A stretch of 64,000 nt of DNA from Arthrobacter bambusae (lineage in GTDB: Bacteria > Actinomycetota > Actinomycetes > Actinomycetales > Micrococcaceae), in assembly GCF_030812595.1 (NCBI RefSeq), contig NZ_JAUSSZ010000001.1, positions 664,214 through 728,213 on the forward strand, written 5' to 3'. Below are positions 1 to 7,646 of the stretch, piece after piece. Made by a program: the position numbers and the translations under genes. Numbering within the stretch: the stretch's first letter is position 1; the number at the start of each line of letters is the position of its first letter. Under the pieces are notes generated by a model, which was not told the origin of the DNA, searched no databases, and saw only the letters and a program-made list of their open reading frames with translations.

Positions 1-99
1 CTGCTCACGCAGCCGCCGGGTCAATTGGCCAATGAGGACACGAAGCTCGGCGGCAGCTTCGAGCATGGCCGCCGCGTCAGCGTCCGGGTGAGCGTTCAC
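1..99 (-). CDS. MarR-type transcriptional regulator, N-terminal fragment (cut by window edge)
   Basis: An open frame of 33 codons runs off the left edge, starting at a GTG at 97-99. It reads VNAHPDADAAAMLEAAAELR, then a stretch ending LTRRLREQ. The AAELRVLIGQLTRRLRE segment looks like helix 1 of MarR-family regulators, where the dimerisation domain begins. No DNA-binding part is visible, so the family call rests on this one helix. A TACTAT -10-like hexamer lies about 25 bases upstream of the GTG and the leader is short with no clear ribosome site, consistent with near-leaderless translation. It follows a broken PhzF-family gene on the same strand. Confidence 0.45.
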   Translation of the reverse strand, partial: MNAHPDADAAAMLEAAAELRVLIGQLTRRLREQ

Positions 100-108
100 G
101 AAAACGAC

Positions 109-145
109 GGTACCAGATAGTAAGGCAAACTGAAAAGGTTACCTT
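109..145. promoter_or_regulatory. Candidate operator/promoter of the MarR-type gene
   Basis: AAGGT-T-ACCTT (135-145) is a perfect inverted repeat, and a GGTACC palindrome lies at 109-114. Between them, read on the minus strand, is a TACTAT -10-like element. Inverted repeats overlapping their own promoter are usual for MarR regulators, so an autoregulatory operator is a reasonable inference; binding is not shown. Confidence 0.35.
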
Positions 146-150
146 CATAC

Positions 151-414
151 TTATCCGCGCAGGGCATGATCCGGCTTCGAGGGATCGGCAATCTCCACGG
201 CTTCGCCACTCACGACAATTCCACCCCCCGGAGGGATATCGATGGTGAGGACACTCGGGCGGCCGACATGGCTGCCTTGATGAACCCCAGCCGCAATGGA
301 TTGCATTCGAGCCTCGTCGAGGCCGGTTGCGTCCAGCACAACGCCCGCTGGATTTCCGCCGTCAGGAGAGGACGTAAAGGCGGCCTAACGAAGTACATCC
401 GGAGTAGGTGCCAT
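151..414 (-). pseudogene. PhzF-family isomerase/epimerase, broken remnant
   Basis: Reading minus from an ATG at 412-414 gives MAPTPDVLR, then an in-frame TAG (385-387), then AAFTSSPDGGNPAGVVLDATG. The GGNPAGVVLDA stretch is the hallmark N-terminus of PhzF-like proteins. After about 14 more residues it jumps directly to QGSHVGRPSVLTIDIPP and GGIVVSGEAVEI, which matches the C-terminal end of the same family. Normal family members are about 280 residues; this has 87 codons, so roughly 190-200 central residues are missing. Two independent lesions (nonsense plus deletion) make this a dead gene. PhzF proteins are two-domain diaminopimelate-epimerase folds; the original substrate here is unknown. 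Confidence 0.75.
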
Positions 415-528
415 TTGGATATCGTCGAACGGAAGGCGGAGTTCGACGGCGGTACTCGCCGGGATCGCTCAGGTGTGCGCTATCTGGCCGGGGCTTCTAT
501 CCGGCCGTAGCTGTGCCTCTCAACGGTT

Positions 529-834
529 TCAGGACTCCGCGCCGCCGTGCAAGCCGTCGTCGCTGCTGTCGTCTTCGGGGCCGGGAGCGCCACCGGAGTC
601 ACTACGGTCGGAGAGGTCCATGTTGCCGCGGGCCTCATCCATGGTGGGGCCGCCGGACGGAACGCTATAGGTGTCCGGACGGAGACCGTGCGCCTGCTCC
701 TCGATCAAGGCCTGCTCCTCGCTGAAGCGGATCGCGTTGGCCTCATCGCCGGCATCGCCGGGGATGTCTTCGCGCATCTGCGACGGATCGGGCACGATGA
801 AACCTGCTGCCGGTTCTTCCTTTGGGTTGCTCAT
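529..834 (-). CDS. Small acidic hypothetical protein
   Basis: A 101-residue, hydrophilic, strongly acidic protein rich in Glu, Asp, Gly and Ser, with no membrane segment or Cys. The C-terminal third (DLSDRSDSGGAPGPEDDSSDD) looks disordered. A strong ribosome site, AAGGAGGAGAAAGG, lies just upstream of the ATG, which supports it being translated. I do not recognise a family; short acidic proteins of this style are common in Arthrobacter stress-related gene sets, but no function can be assigned. Confidence 0.65.
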   Translation of the reverse strand: MSNPKEEPAAGFIVPDPSQMREDIPGDAGDEANAIRFSEEQALIEEQAHGLRPDTYSVPSGGPTMDEARGNMDLSDRSDSGGAPGPEDDSSDDGLHGGAES

Positions 835-982
835 TTCCTTGCCTTTCTCCTCCTTGCGAATACAGCCTCATAGCCACCGTAACCGGGGAACGAGGAAGAT
901 ACCAAGCCCACTTAGTATCCCGAGGGGAAACCGCCAAACATCCGCGGGGGAGCGGGCTCGCACCTATCCCTCTGGAACACCT

Positions 983-1411
983 TCACTGGAGATGCTGCCT
1001 GGACTGCTGCAGACGACGGGTTTTGACTCTGAGCTGGATGATGCGCGCTGCACCGGCTGCAGCCACGAGGATTCCGCCACCCACTGCCGCGATGAACAAG
1101 CCCATACCCAGAGGCACTGTGCCATCCAGGCCCAGAAAGGCGATCCTTGCCGGATCCTGGTTCTGAAGGATGAAAATGATCAACAGCACCAGCAGCACCA
1201 AAGCTGTCACCACGGTCACCCACACCATCCCGGCCCGCGTCACACTCGCCGGGGACCCCCGACCGGCGGTCCCGGACGCCACCGTCGGTGGCTGTGCCTG
1301 CGGCGGCGTCGCTGGGGGTGGCGTTGCCGGGGGTGGCGTTGCCGGGGGAGGGCCAACATTCGAGGGCACCTCCGGTGATGGTCCTCCGGGCGTCAACGGA
1401 TCAGAACTCAT
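983..1411 (-). CDS. LapA-domain (DUF1049) two-helix membrane protein
   Basis: 142 residues. Residues 1-60 are Pro/Ala-rich and contain three tandem PPPAT units, encoded by near-perfect 15-bp DNA repeats around 1310-1350. Then come a membrane helix at about 61-82 (VWVTVVTALVLLVLLIIFIL), the motif QNQDPARIAFLG, a second helix at about 100-120 (MGLFIAAVGGGILVAAAGA) and a basic tail. This is the LapA/DUF1049 layout, a small inner-membrane protein linked in E. coli to lipopolysaccharide control; its role in Gram-positives is not established. AGGAG precedes the ATG by 8 bases. The repeats may vary in number between strains. Confidence 0.8.
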   Translation of the reverse strand: MSSDPLTPGGPSPEVPSNVGPPPATPPPATPPPATPPQAQPPTVASGTAGRGSPASVTRAGMVWVTVVTALVLLVLLIIFILQNQDPARIAFLGLDGTVPLGMGLFIAAVGGGILVAAAGAARIIQLRVKTRRLQQSRQHLQ

Positions 1412-2056
1412 AACGCATCTCCTGCCTTCTCTGCGGTCGGTCGTAGGCCTAGAGGTGGGTGTCTGTCAGCCCGACTTTATTCGCGCCGAGAATATCCACG
1501 GGGGTGAACCTTCCTTCAGGCGACCGGGAGGGGAACCCGGTGGTCGAGTCCTTCCTGTGCGGCCTTCGCTGCACCAACAATAAGCATGCTTACTATTGCC
1601 TTGGCAAGCGCACTTACCGATTTTTCAATCAGGCGGCCGGACGATTGGCGGCGTTAGAGAGGACTCCCGCCCAATGGCGCGGAGTCCAATCGGCGGGATA
1701 GCCGCATTCTTCCATCGAGAGCAGGATGGGTTCAGAACGTTGCGGTGACCAGAAAATCCACCACACCGACGGACCTGTTGTGACGATCTCGATATTCCAG
1801 ACTATGGGCGGGAGCAGGTTTCCTTTGTTGTTTGGCGAAAACCTCTTTGACCTGCTCGCGTGGCGCCGGCCGCGAATCGACTCCAGGGACGCGATCGGGC
1901 GAACCTCACTTAGGGATACGCAGAGTACTACTGGTAACGGTGCATATTCGTTTTCGAACTATTTGCGGCACCTGCGAGATGGGCAGGTCGTATGTTCATA
2001 CTTGGTCAACTTGGATGTTTCAATGTTCTTCAGAGGGCCGGACGTAGGATTGTTAG
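1412..2056. other. Non-coding stretch between lapA-like gene and 2057 gene
   Basis: About 645 bases with no convincing gene. Open frames here have no ribosome site and no recognisable protein character. Base composition becomes more AT-rich from about 1780. It contains one 12-bp palindrome (1581-1592, listed separately). It may hold promoters for both flanking genes. Confidence 0.5.
1581..1592. promoter_or_regulatory. 12-bp perfect palindrome TAAGCATGCTTA
   Basis: A perfect 12-bp palindrome about 170 bases upstream of the lapA-like start. Flanking bases extend the symmetry loosely (CAATA on one side, TTG on the other). It could be a regulator site for the minus-strand gene, but only the symmetry supports this. 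Confidence 0.3.
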
Positions 2057-2416
2057 ATGACCTCCCGTTTGCTTCTTCCGGGTGAAGTTCTCATTGTGCG
2101 AACTTTGCTGGATCGCACATACGAGCCAAAGTGGCGAGCACTCGACTTAGAAGCCTTACGCGTTTCGGATATGAACGATGGAGGAATGGGCAGCCTTCTA
2201 TTCTGCTCCACAAAGCCAGAGCGGATGTACGGCCGTACCCTGTCAGAAGGGTGGTTCAAGGACGACGACGGGCTCCCTGTCCAAGTTGCCATCAACCTGG
2301 ACATGGACGATGAGATCTTCGAACTCGACAGTTGGAAGGTGGATTCTTCGCCCCGTCGCCGGTTGCCTGAATCGGCCGCGGAGATAGTGCCCGATCCTTC
2401 CGACCTGGGTTTCTGA
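2057..2416 (+). CDS. Hypothetical protein, DUF6984-like
   Basis: 119 residues, start ATG at 2057 with a weak ribosome site. Acidic, single domain. The segment DDDGLPVQVAINLDMDDEIF followed by ELDSWKVD and RRLPE resembles the end of the small DUF6984-type proteins, in which an acidic strand pair precedes a conserved ELDxWKxDFxPLxRxP motif. That assignment is from memory of the pattern and is tentative. Such proteins often sit near toxin/immunity genes. No membrane segment or catalytic motif is visible. Confidence 0.55.
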   Translation: MTSRLLLPGEVLIVRTLLDRTYEPKWRALDLEALRVSDMNDGGMGSLLFCSTKPERMYGRTLSEGWFKDDDGLPVQVAINLDMDDEIFELDSWKVDSSPRRRLPESAAEIVPDPSDLGF

Positions 2417-2441
2417 TCCCCAAAGGGAGAGATAGACAGAA

Positions 2442-2510
2442 ATGTCAGATAACGCTGGGTCCAGCCTCACCGTTGATGAAAGTGACCTGCTCTGGAGGGG
2501 GACACCTTGA
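2442..2510 (+). CDS. 22-residue ORF, possible gene remnant
   Basis: ATG at 2442, 10 bases after a purine-rich AAAGGGAGAG, gives MSDNAGSSLTVDESDLLWRG plus TP and a TGA. It starts 25 bases after the stop of the upstream gene. The good ribosome site with an abrupt stop suggests the first codons of a gene that has lost its rest. It could also be a real small protein. Confidence 0.25.
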   Translation: MSDNAGSSLTVDESDLLWRGTP

Positions 2511-2543
2511 GTGGGAGGTCCAGCAGGCCCGACCAAGGAACCT

Positions 2544-3092
2544 TCAGCCCCAGTAGCGGCCCGTTCGCTTCCTAAATTCGTGATCCTGGACCTCGTTGAC
2601 AAAGACGAGAAGCGAGTTGGGCTTGTAATCGGGAATTCCGGCTTCCATCTCTCCCAAGGTGATCGAGAAGGAGTCGCCCGAGTGCAGGGTGAACCCGGTC
2701 CACCAAATGCTCTCGGCCGCATCTTCGTTTGCTGCTCGCCATAGGGCTTTGGTTTCGTTCAATTCCTATCCAAGCAGTCTCGCCCAGCTAGGTGACGCTG
2801 AAACATCCACGTGCATGAGACCGTGCCGCGGAACGTCGTTACGGCTTAGCTCGAGTCCTTCAACTAATCCCGCCATGGCCCAAGAAACTTTCAGGTGCCC
2901 TCCTCCGGCGAAGTGCAGAACAACGTCCATTCCTGCTTCGTGGACGTGATCCGACTCGGTTTCGTCAGTTATAGACCAGGCATCGGGGTAGACGCAGGTT
3001 ACGCGGTTTAGCCGTTCTCCTGCTAACGAGAAAAGGAGCTCAGAAACATCAGATTGGTCCTCCCGGATGTGTGGTTTCATGAATGCCTCCAA
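2544..3092 (-). pseudogene. Hypothetical protein interrupted by an in-frame amber codon
   Basis: Two open segments, 2766-3092 (108 residues, ending SPSWARLLG) and 2544-2765 (continuing ELNETKALWRAANEDAAES), are in the same reading frame and separated only by the TAG at 2766-2768. Read through, they make one protein of about 181 residues. The second part (WWTGFTLHSGD, SFSITLGEMEAG, YKPNSLLVFVNE) has the Trp-rich, beta-strand style of small immunity or YubA-like proteins, but I do not recognise the family. The simplest reading is a CAG-to-TAG nonsense mutation; the lower half has a TTG that could reinitiate. Alternatively the 108-residue half is still functional alone. Confidence 0.55.
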
Positions 3093-3105
3093 TGTCGGGA
3101 TGTCA

Positions 3106-4620
3106 TCAGTCCGCTGTTAGCCTCGCGTTAGGCCGGTAGCGTGACCACGGCTCTGCCGCGGCCGCGGCGTGCTTTTGCGTGACTTGGTAGCTGTAGCCGA
3201 GCATTTCTGCGACGAGCGGTGCCGGGACTTCTTTGACGAGCCCACGCAGGGATGCGTTTCGTGCGCCCAGGAGATCGATGCCGATTTCCCTCAGACGCTC
3301 CATGAGTGTGTTGGGGTGTATGTGTTGCCCGGCGCGGTAGCCGGGGAAGAGCCACGGACTGCCGGAGCTGCTGCCCGTGCGCATGTTGGGCCGTGCGGCC
3401 AGGTGTTCTGTAAGCAGTGAGGCGAAAGGTTCCGGCACTGGCGCCGGGTGCTCTTCGCCAAGTGACAGGCGCAGGCCATCGGGTGTGAGGATCACGTCGG
3501 TGCTTTTCATCGCGGCGATCTTCACAACCGGCTGTGCGTAGAGCAACAGGAGAGTGGCGGCGACCCGGTAGGACAGGGTGTCGATGTTGTCGGTGAGGCA
3601 GGCTTTGAGCATGGCGAGCCGCTGAGCCTGGGTGAGCAGTGGCACGGTCTTGGCCTGCCGGAAGCCGATGGTGATGTTGGTACAGGTCCGGTTCTTTACC
3701 GCCCAAACGAAGAAGGTTCTGATGGCGTGTCTGGTTGTGGGGCCGTCGGCCAGCCATGCGTCAACGTCGGCCTGGAGGCAGGAGGCGACCGTTCGTCCGT
3801 GGGTGAGCTTGAGCCAGGTGAGGAATTTGATGGTTTCGGTGATTTCCTGCTTCGCGCTGTGTACGGGACCGCGGGTGGATTTCCCGTCTGTGGAGAGTGT
3901 CCGGATGCGTCGCAGGTGGTGCCAGCGGGCGAAGGACTCAATGGATCGCCGAACGTCGATGTCATCGATGTCATCGAGCTTGCTGGGTAGCCACCGTTCA
4001 AAGAGCGCGAGGTAGTGGTCCCGCCCGGGCAGTAGGTTGTGGTGGGTGAGCAGGCTGCGCAGGTGCTCCACCCGTAGGCTGTTGGGTTCCCTGTCCAGCG
4101 CCTCGTGACTGAGCGGGATGTCTCCGGTGGCGAGTCGCTTGAGCAGTTCGCGGACGCCGGTCTGGCGGAGCCAGGTGAGGATGCTTTCCGGGCGTTGGGC
4201 TCCGCAGAGCGCAGCGAGTAGTTTCGCTGCCGTCGTTTCGTTGCCGGCGGCCTCGTGGACGCGCAACAGCGCGGTTAGGTCGTTCCGGAGTGAGCAGCGG
4301 GCGCAGGTGTTTTGGCGGTAGTGCTCGGTTTCCGTCCCGCAGCCGGAGCAGTGGTAGTCCTGGGTGATGCCGGCGCAATCGCTGCAGACTGGCTGGTCAC
4401 TGTGGGAAGCAGACCTGCCGGGGAGCATGCGCTCTGTCCCGCAGCCGGGGCAGGTGCCGTGGGTGCGCATGGCGACCGTGAAGCAGGTCCCGCAGATCCT
4501 GCCTTCCGGCCAGCTGGCGCGGTGCTTGCCAGCTGCCCGTGAGCACCTGTCGCAGGTGAACGCCCCGGTGGTGCGGGGCCGGCCACGAACGGCAAGCCGC
4601 CCTGGGATCTCAGCCGTCAT
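3106..4620 (-). CDS. Cys-rich tyrosine-recombinase-like protein, probably non-catalytic (left module)
   Basis: 504 residues. The N-terminal ~110 residues carry six CxxC pairs (C23/26, 43/46, 57/60, 79/82, 91/94, 106/109), so three zinc ribbons or more are likely. The remainder has the layout of a tyrosine recombinase: a helical SAM-like domain (about 210-310) and a catalytic-like domain (about 320-490). Expected active-site motifs are degraded: LLLLYAQPVVKIAAM stands where GLRxxE is normal, and LRGLVKEVPAPLVAEMLGYS replaces HxLRH...LGH, with no clear nucleophilic Tyr. The ATG overlaps the end of the helix-turn-helix gene by 11 bp, so the two are co-translated. A role as DNA-binding partner of the active recombinase is inferred. 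Confidence 0.7.
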   Translation of the reverse strand: MTAEIPGRLAVRGRPRTTGAFTCDRCSRAAGKHRASWPEGRICGTCFTVAMRTHGTCPGCGTERMLPGRSASHSDQPVCSDCAGITQDYHCSGCGTETEHYRQNTCARCSLRNDLTALLRVHEAAGNETTAAKLLAALCGAQRPESILTWLRQTGVRELLKRLATGDIPLSHEALDREPNSLRVEHLRSLLTHHNLLPGRDHYLALFERWLPSKLDDIDDIDVRRSIESFARWHHLRRIRTLSTDGKSTRGPVHSAKQEITETIKFLTWLKLTHGRTVASCLQADVDAWLADGPTTRHAIRTFFVWAVKNRTCTNITIGFRQAKTVPLLTQAQRLAMLKACLTDNIDTLSYRVAATLLLLYAQPVVKIAAMKSTDVILTPDGLRLSLGEEHPAPVPEPFASLLTEHLAARPNMRTGSSSGSPWLFPGYRAGQHIHPNTLMERLREIGIDLLGARNASLRGLVKEVPAPLVAEMLGYSYQVTQKHAAAAAEPWSRYRPNARLTAD

Positions 4621-4942
4621 CGCGGATTACCCGAGCACGTTTGGGCCTGATGGTCTTGTTCAGGTCCACGACCTTGGCATCCGAGGCGACCTTGCGGACC
4701 TTGGCGTCCATTGCCGTGACGGTGACCAGGTCCTCGGGCCCGCAGGAGAAGATGTCGCAGAGCGCGGCGATCATCATGAGTGAGACGCGCTCCGGGCGTT
4801 GGGTGACGAGCCGATAGACCTGGGAAGCGGAGAGTTCGATGCCGCGTTCCTTCAGCAAAGGGCTCAAATCGGTGCTGTTGTGCATTCCCCGGGCTGCCAT
4901 GAGTTCTGCAAGCCGCCAACGGTAGTCGATCTCTCGTTTCAT
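4610..4942 (-). CDS. Small helix-turn-helix DNA-binding protein (left module)
   Basis: 110 residues. The start is placed at the ATG 4940-4942 because homology to the right-module protein begins there (IDYRWRLAELMAARG versus IGYRWNLRALMAKQN). Residues 8-70 form an XRE/Cro-like fold: LLKERGIELSASQVYRLVTQ is the helix-turn-helix and AALCDIFSCGPEDLV the closing helix, as in phage-type repressors. The C-terminal ~30 residues are basic (KTIRPKRARV). It begins 4 bases after the recombinase stop and overlaps the next gene. Likely autoregulator of the module through the palindromes at 6062-6497, or an accessory excision/directionality factor like Tn554 TnpC; both are inferences. Confidence 0.75.
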   Translation of the reverse strand: MKREIDYRWRLAELMAARGMHNSTDLSPLLKERGIELSASQVYRLVTQRPERVSLMMIAALCDIFSCGPEDLVTVTAMDAKVRKVASDAKVVDLNKTIRPKRARVIRDDG

Positions 4943-4946
4943 GGGT

Positions 4947-6044
4947 TCAGTCTTCCATTCCGGCCAGTGCGTCCCGGATCGTGGAGTCCAGGGCACGGCG
5001 CAGTGTTTTGACTCTGTAGTCGCTGGAGACGGAGGTGTAGAGGGCCGTCGTTGAGGCGTGCTCATGCCCGGCCTGGTGCTGGACGAACAAAGCGTCCATG
5101 CCTGATTCGATCAGATGGGTGACGTAGGAGCGGCGCAGCGAGTGGATGTCCAGGCCGGGGGAGAGGCCGAGGTCCTCGCAGTACCGGTTGAACCTTCGGT
5201 TCAGCGCCGTCTCCGAAACGAGGGTGCCCCGTTCGGAAGGGAACAGGTCCAGGCCGTCGGTCATGTGCGGGTGGCCGCGTTCCAGCCAGTCGGCAACGAT
5301 TTCCGTGGACCAGTCGAACACGGTCAGGACGCTACGGCGCTTGGGCGGTGAACCCTTCATGGCCTTCCCGTACCGGACCTGCAGAACCCCGTACTTGCCG
5401 AATTCCCGAGCGTGCGGGTTCCGAGCAAAATCGACAGTCTGCAGGTGCCTGACCTCGTTGCGACGCAGACCCCAGCAGTAGGCCACCTTGAACAGGACAG
5501 CGTCGCGGTAGGCCGGTAGCCAGCCCTTGCGGCCCAGCGTCGCAATCCTGTCCACCTCGTCATCGGCCCGGTCAAAGAAGGCCTGCAGCTCCCGCCTGGT
5601 GAACGGCCGCCGCTTAGGATCCGATTCGTTGGTCTGGGCATGGACCGCGGTGTTCCAGTCGAGACAGACCTGCGAAGGGTGCGTCCCGAAATACTGCTCG
5701 CAGACTCGGTCCCAGCCATAATCAGGTGAGGCTACGTACGAGCAGAATGCCCGAAGCGCGGCCTGATAACTCCGGATCGTGGACTGGGCCGCGTGCTTCA
5801 CGCTGCGCAGATCTCCGAAGAACTCGTCAACATGTGCCGGCGTCCACTGCCACGGATACTCATTGGTGGACTCCTGGAACCGCGTCACCAGCCGCTCCCG
5901 GCCTTCGATAGTGCCAAACGACAGATTCCTGCTCAGCTGCTGATTCCGCCAACCGGTGAGCATCTGGGTGAACACGACATCCTCCGGATGAAGGAAACGC
6001 ACTGAGCCGAAATCTAGCACCCGTCCCGCTGAATCGACCGCCAT
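4947..6044 (-). CDS. Tyrosine recombinase/integrase, catalytically complete (left module)
   Basis: 365 residues. The ATG at 6042-6044 is preferred over an upstream start because AGGAGG lies 4 bases before it. Core-binding domain about residues 20-140, catalytic domain 145-350. The full active-site set is present: R194 (GLRRNE), K227 (YGKAMK), H301 and R304 (HSLRR), H327 (AGHEHAS) and Y336 (ALYTSV). It should cut and rejoin DNA by a 3'-phosphotyrosine intermediate. Its closest relative here is the right-module recombinase; both share LFPSERG/LWPSERG, YVTHLIE and the ASTT-x-LYTSVSSD segment. Promoter sites lie immediately upstream (6062-6094). Confidence 0.9.
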   Translation of the reverse strand: MAVDSAGRVLDFGSVRFLHPEDVVFTQMLTGWRNQQLSRNLSFGTIEGRERLVTRFQESTNEYPWQWTPAHVDEFFGDLRSVKHAAQSTIRSYQAALRAFCSYVASPDYGWDRVCEQYFGTHPSQVCLDWNTAVHAQTNESDPKRRPFTRRELQAFFDRADDEVDRIATLGRKGWLPAYRDAVLFKVAYCWGLRRNEVRHLQTVDFARNPHAREFGKYGVLQVRYGKAMKGSPPKRRSVLTVFDWSTEIVADWLERGHPHMTDGLDLFPSERGTLVSETALNRRFNRYCEDLGLSPGLDIHSLRRSYVTHLIESGMDALFVQHQAGHEHASTTALYTSVSSDYRVKTLRRALDSTIRDALAGMED

Positions 6045-6061
6045 GAAGCCTCCTGAAGCAT

Positions 6062-6074
6062 TGCATTGGATGCA
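6062..6074. promoter_or_regulatory. Operator-like palindrome, site 1
   Basis: TGCAT-TGG-ATGCA, extended to TTGCAT/ATGCAA, 17 bases upstream of the left recombinase ATG. A perfect inverted repeat with a 3-base centre, matching sites 3 and 4. Confidence 0.6.
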
Positions 6075-6081
6075 AGAATCA

Positions 6082-6094
6082 TGCAATTAATGCA
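6082..6094. promoter_or_regulatory. Operator-like palindrome, site 2 (one mismatch)
   Basis: TGCAA-TTA-ATGCA. Centre is exactly 20 bp from site 1, about two helical turns, so a protein could occupy both on the same face. One arm base departs from the TGCAT-N3-ATGCA consensus. Confidence 0.5.
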
Positions 6095-6281
6095 GGAGTC
6101 GCGCAAATCCGCGGCTCAACGAGGCATTCAAAGTCAAACGTCATGTTGCTTTACGCGCCCCGTCGATCCTTTCAGGAGTGCCCTCCGCCGACTCCGTATG
6201 AAGTGTTTCCGCAGTTCAAAGGCGCTTTTGGGAGATGAAGGACTGCGTGGCGGCAAGTCGCGCACAGAGGAGAGGCGATCG

Positions 6282-6294
6282 TGCATCGGATGCA
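6282..6294. promoter_or_regulatory. Operator-like palindrome, site 3
   Basis: TGCAT-CGG-ATGCA, perfect inverted repeat in the middle of the 477-bp divergent region, about 240 bases before the right recombinase start. Confidence 0.6.
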
Positions 6295-6342
6295 ATAATC
6301 ACTGTTCTACTTTACATAATGTAGATTATCGGCGAATAAACC

Positions 6343-6374
6343 ACGGGAGTAGAAGTAGCTGCGAAAACTCCCGT
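6343..6374. repeat. Dyad with conserved 16-nt centre, copy 1
   Basis: ACGGGAGT (6343-6350) and ACTCCCGT (6367-6374) form a perfect 8-bp inverted repeat around AGAAGTAGCTGCGAAA. The same centre recurs at 10500-10515, 10639-10654 and 10777-10792, with a different but still complementary stem. It lies between the two recombinase modules. Possible recombination site, or a folded nucleic-acid signal; too long a loop and no T-run for a standard terminator. Confidence 0.6.
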
Positions 6375-6484
6375 CCCGCTACGAATCGGACGTTTTCGCA
6401 GGTCAGGCAAGCTTTGCGAAGAACCTGACCATTCTGTCGACATGGCTGAATTTGCCCGCGGATCCCTTGCGGCTGTAGGTTTCC

Positions 6485-6497
6485 TGCATCTAATGCA
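6485..6497. promoter_or_regulatory. Operator-like palindrome, site 4
   Basis: TGCAT-CTA-ATGCA, perfect inverted repeat ending 24 bases before the GTG start of the right recombinase, in a position equivalent to site 1 at the left module. Confidence 0.6.
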
Positions 6498-6521
6498 TGT
6501 TTCCATGGTTTAGGGGTCGTT

Positions 6522-7646
6522 GTGAATGGTGCCGTTCCGGGTTTCGTCCCGCGGATGCTGGTGGATCCGGACATTGGGCTGTTCAGGGCTGATGAACGGG
6601 TCTTCACGGCCATGCTGGATGGTTGGCGGGCGCAGATGCTTGCCCGTGGCCTCACGACGCAGACCATCAAGCAGCGCTGCCAGCTGCTGGAGCGTTTTCA
6701 GCGCTTCACGGGTGAATTTCCGTGGCAGTGGCGCCCGGCCGATATCGATGATTTCCTGGCCGATCTGCGTTCTGGCGAGAAGCCGATCAGTCTGAAAACG
6801 TTGCGTTCGTACAGCAATGCCGTGGCGATGTTCTGCTCTTTCCTGACGCATCCTGGCTATGGGTGGGGCGAGTTCTGCGAACGGACATTTGGCGATATTC
6901 CGAGCCAGATCTGCTTCGAGTGGAACACGCCACGGCATACGACCGATGATGCCGTCCCGGCGAAGAAACGGTCCTTCACCAAGGCGGAACTGCAACGGCT
7001 TTTCGACTACCTCGATGACCTTGTCGACAGGGAATATGCCGCCGGCAGCAAGCGCTGGCTGCCACTGTTCCGGGACTCGGTGGCGTTCAAGGTCTGTTAT
7101 GCCTACGGGCTTCGCCGACGTGAAATGACCATGCTGGACCTAGAGGACCTCGGCCCGAACCCGCACGTCAGCGACTACGGACGGTTCGGAGCACTCCAGG
7201 TTCGATTCGCCAAAGGCACGGCAGGCTCAGGACCCAGACGGCGCACCGTGTTGACCGTTCCGGAGTTCGACTGGGTCGTGGACCAGCTCAAGACCTGGAC
7301 ATCCGGCGGCATGCGGCAGCAGTTCCCGACCGCTGAACGGTCCTCGGCTCTTTGGCCCAGTGAGCGTGGCTCCCGAATGTCTCTGGGCTCGTTCGGTGAT
7401 GCGTTCGCAGCCGCACGGGATGCCGTCGGCCTGCCGCAGGAACTGGGCCTGCATTGCCTCAGGCATTCCTACGTGACCCATCTGATTGAAGCCGGCTACG
7501 ACCCGGCGTTCGTGCAGACACAGGTTGGCCACTCCTACGCCTCGACCACCGGGCTCTACACCTCGGTATCGTCTGACTTCAAGCAAAAAACCGTGCAGCA
7601 GATGATTGCACGCCGCATCGCGAACTTGGAGGACACAGATGCCTGA
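6522..7646 (+). CDS. Tyrosine recombinase/integrase, catalytically complete (right module)
   Basis: 374 residues from a GTG at 6522, preceded by a modest AGGGG. Core-binding domain about 25-140 (GWRAQMLARGLTTQTIK, FPWQWRPADIDDFLADLRS), catalytic domain 150-360. All catalytic residues are visible: R198 (GLRRRE), K231 (FAKGTA), H311 and R314 (HCLRHS), H337 (VGHSYAS) and Y346 (GLYTSV). Roughly half the residues match the left-module recombinase. Its stop overlaps the ATG of the helix-turn-helix gene by 8 bp. DNA site unknown; the dyads at 6343 and 10493-10796 are candidates. Confidence 0.9.
   Translation: MNGAVPGFVPRMLVDPDIGLFRADERVFTAMLDGWRAQMLARGLTTQTIKQRCQLLERFQRFTGEFPWQWRPADIDDFLADLRSGEKPISLKTLRSYSNAVAMFCSFLTHPGYGWGEFCERTFGDIPSQICFEWNTPRHTTDDAVPAKKRSFTKAELQRLFDYLDDLVDREYAAGSKRWLPLFRDSVAFKVCYAYGLRRREMTMLDLEDLGPNPHVSDYGRFGALQVRFAKGTAGSGPRRRTVLTVPEFDWVVDQLKTWTSGGMRQQFPTAERSSALWPSERGSRMSLGSFGDAFAAARDAVGLPQELGLHCLRHSYVTHLIEAGYDPAFVQTQVGHSYASTTGLYTSVSSDFKQKTVQQMIARRIANLEDTDA

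Noticed and set aside
1726..2085. 119-codon open frame on the plus strand
   Set aside because: No ribosome site, overlaps the better-supported start at 2057, and the translation lacks domain-like character.
151..3092. Amber recoding (pyrrolysine or suppressor) to explain the two in-frame TAGs
   Set aside because: No pyl genes or suppressor tRNA visible, one of the two genes also has a large deletion, and many intact genes here appear to use TAG as a normal stop.
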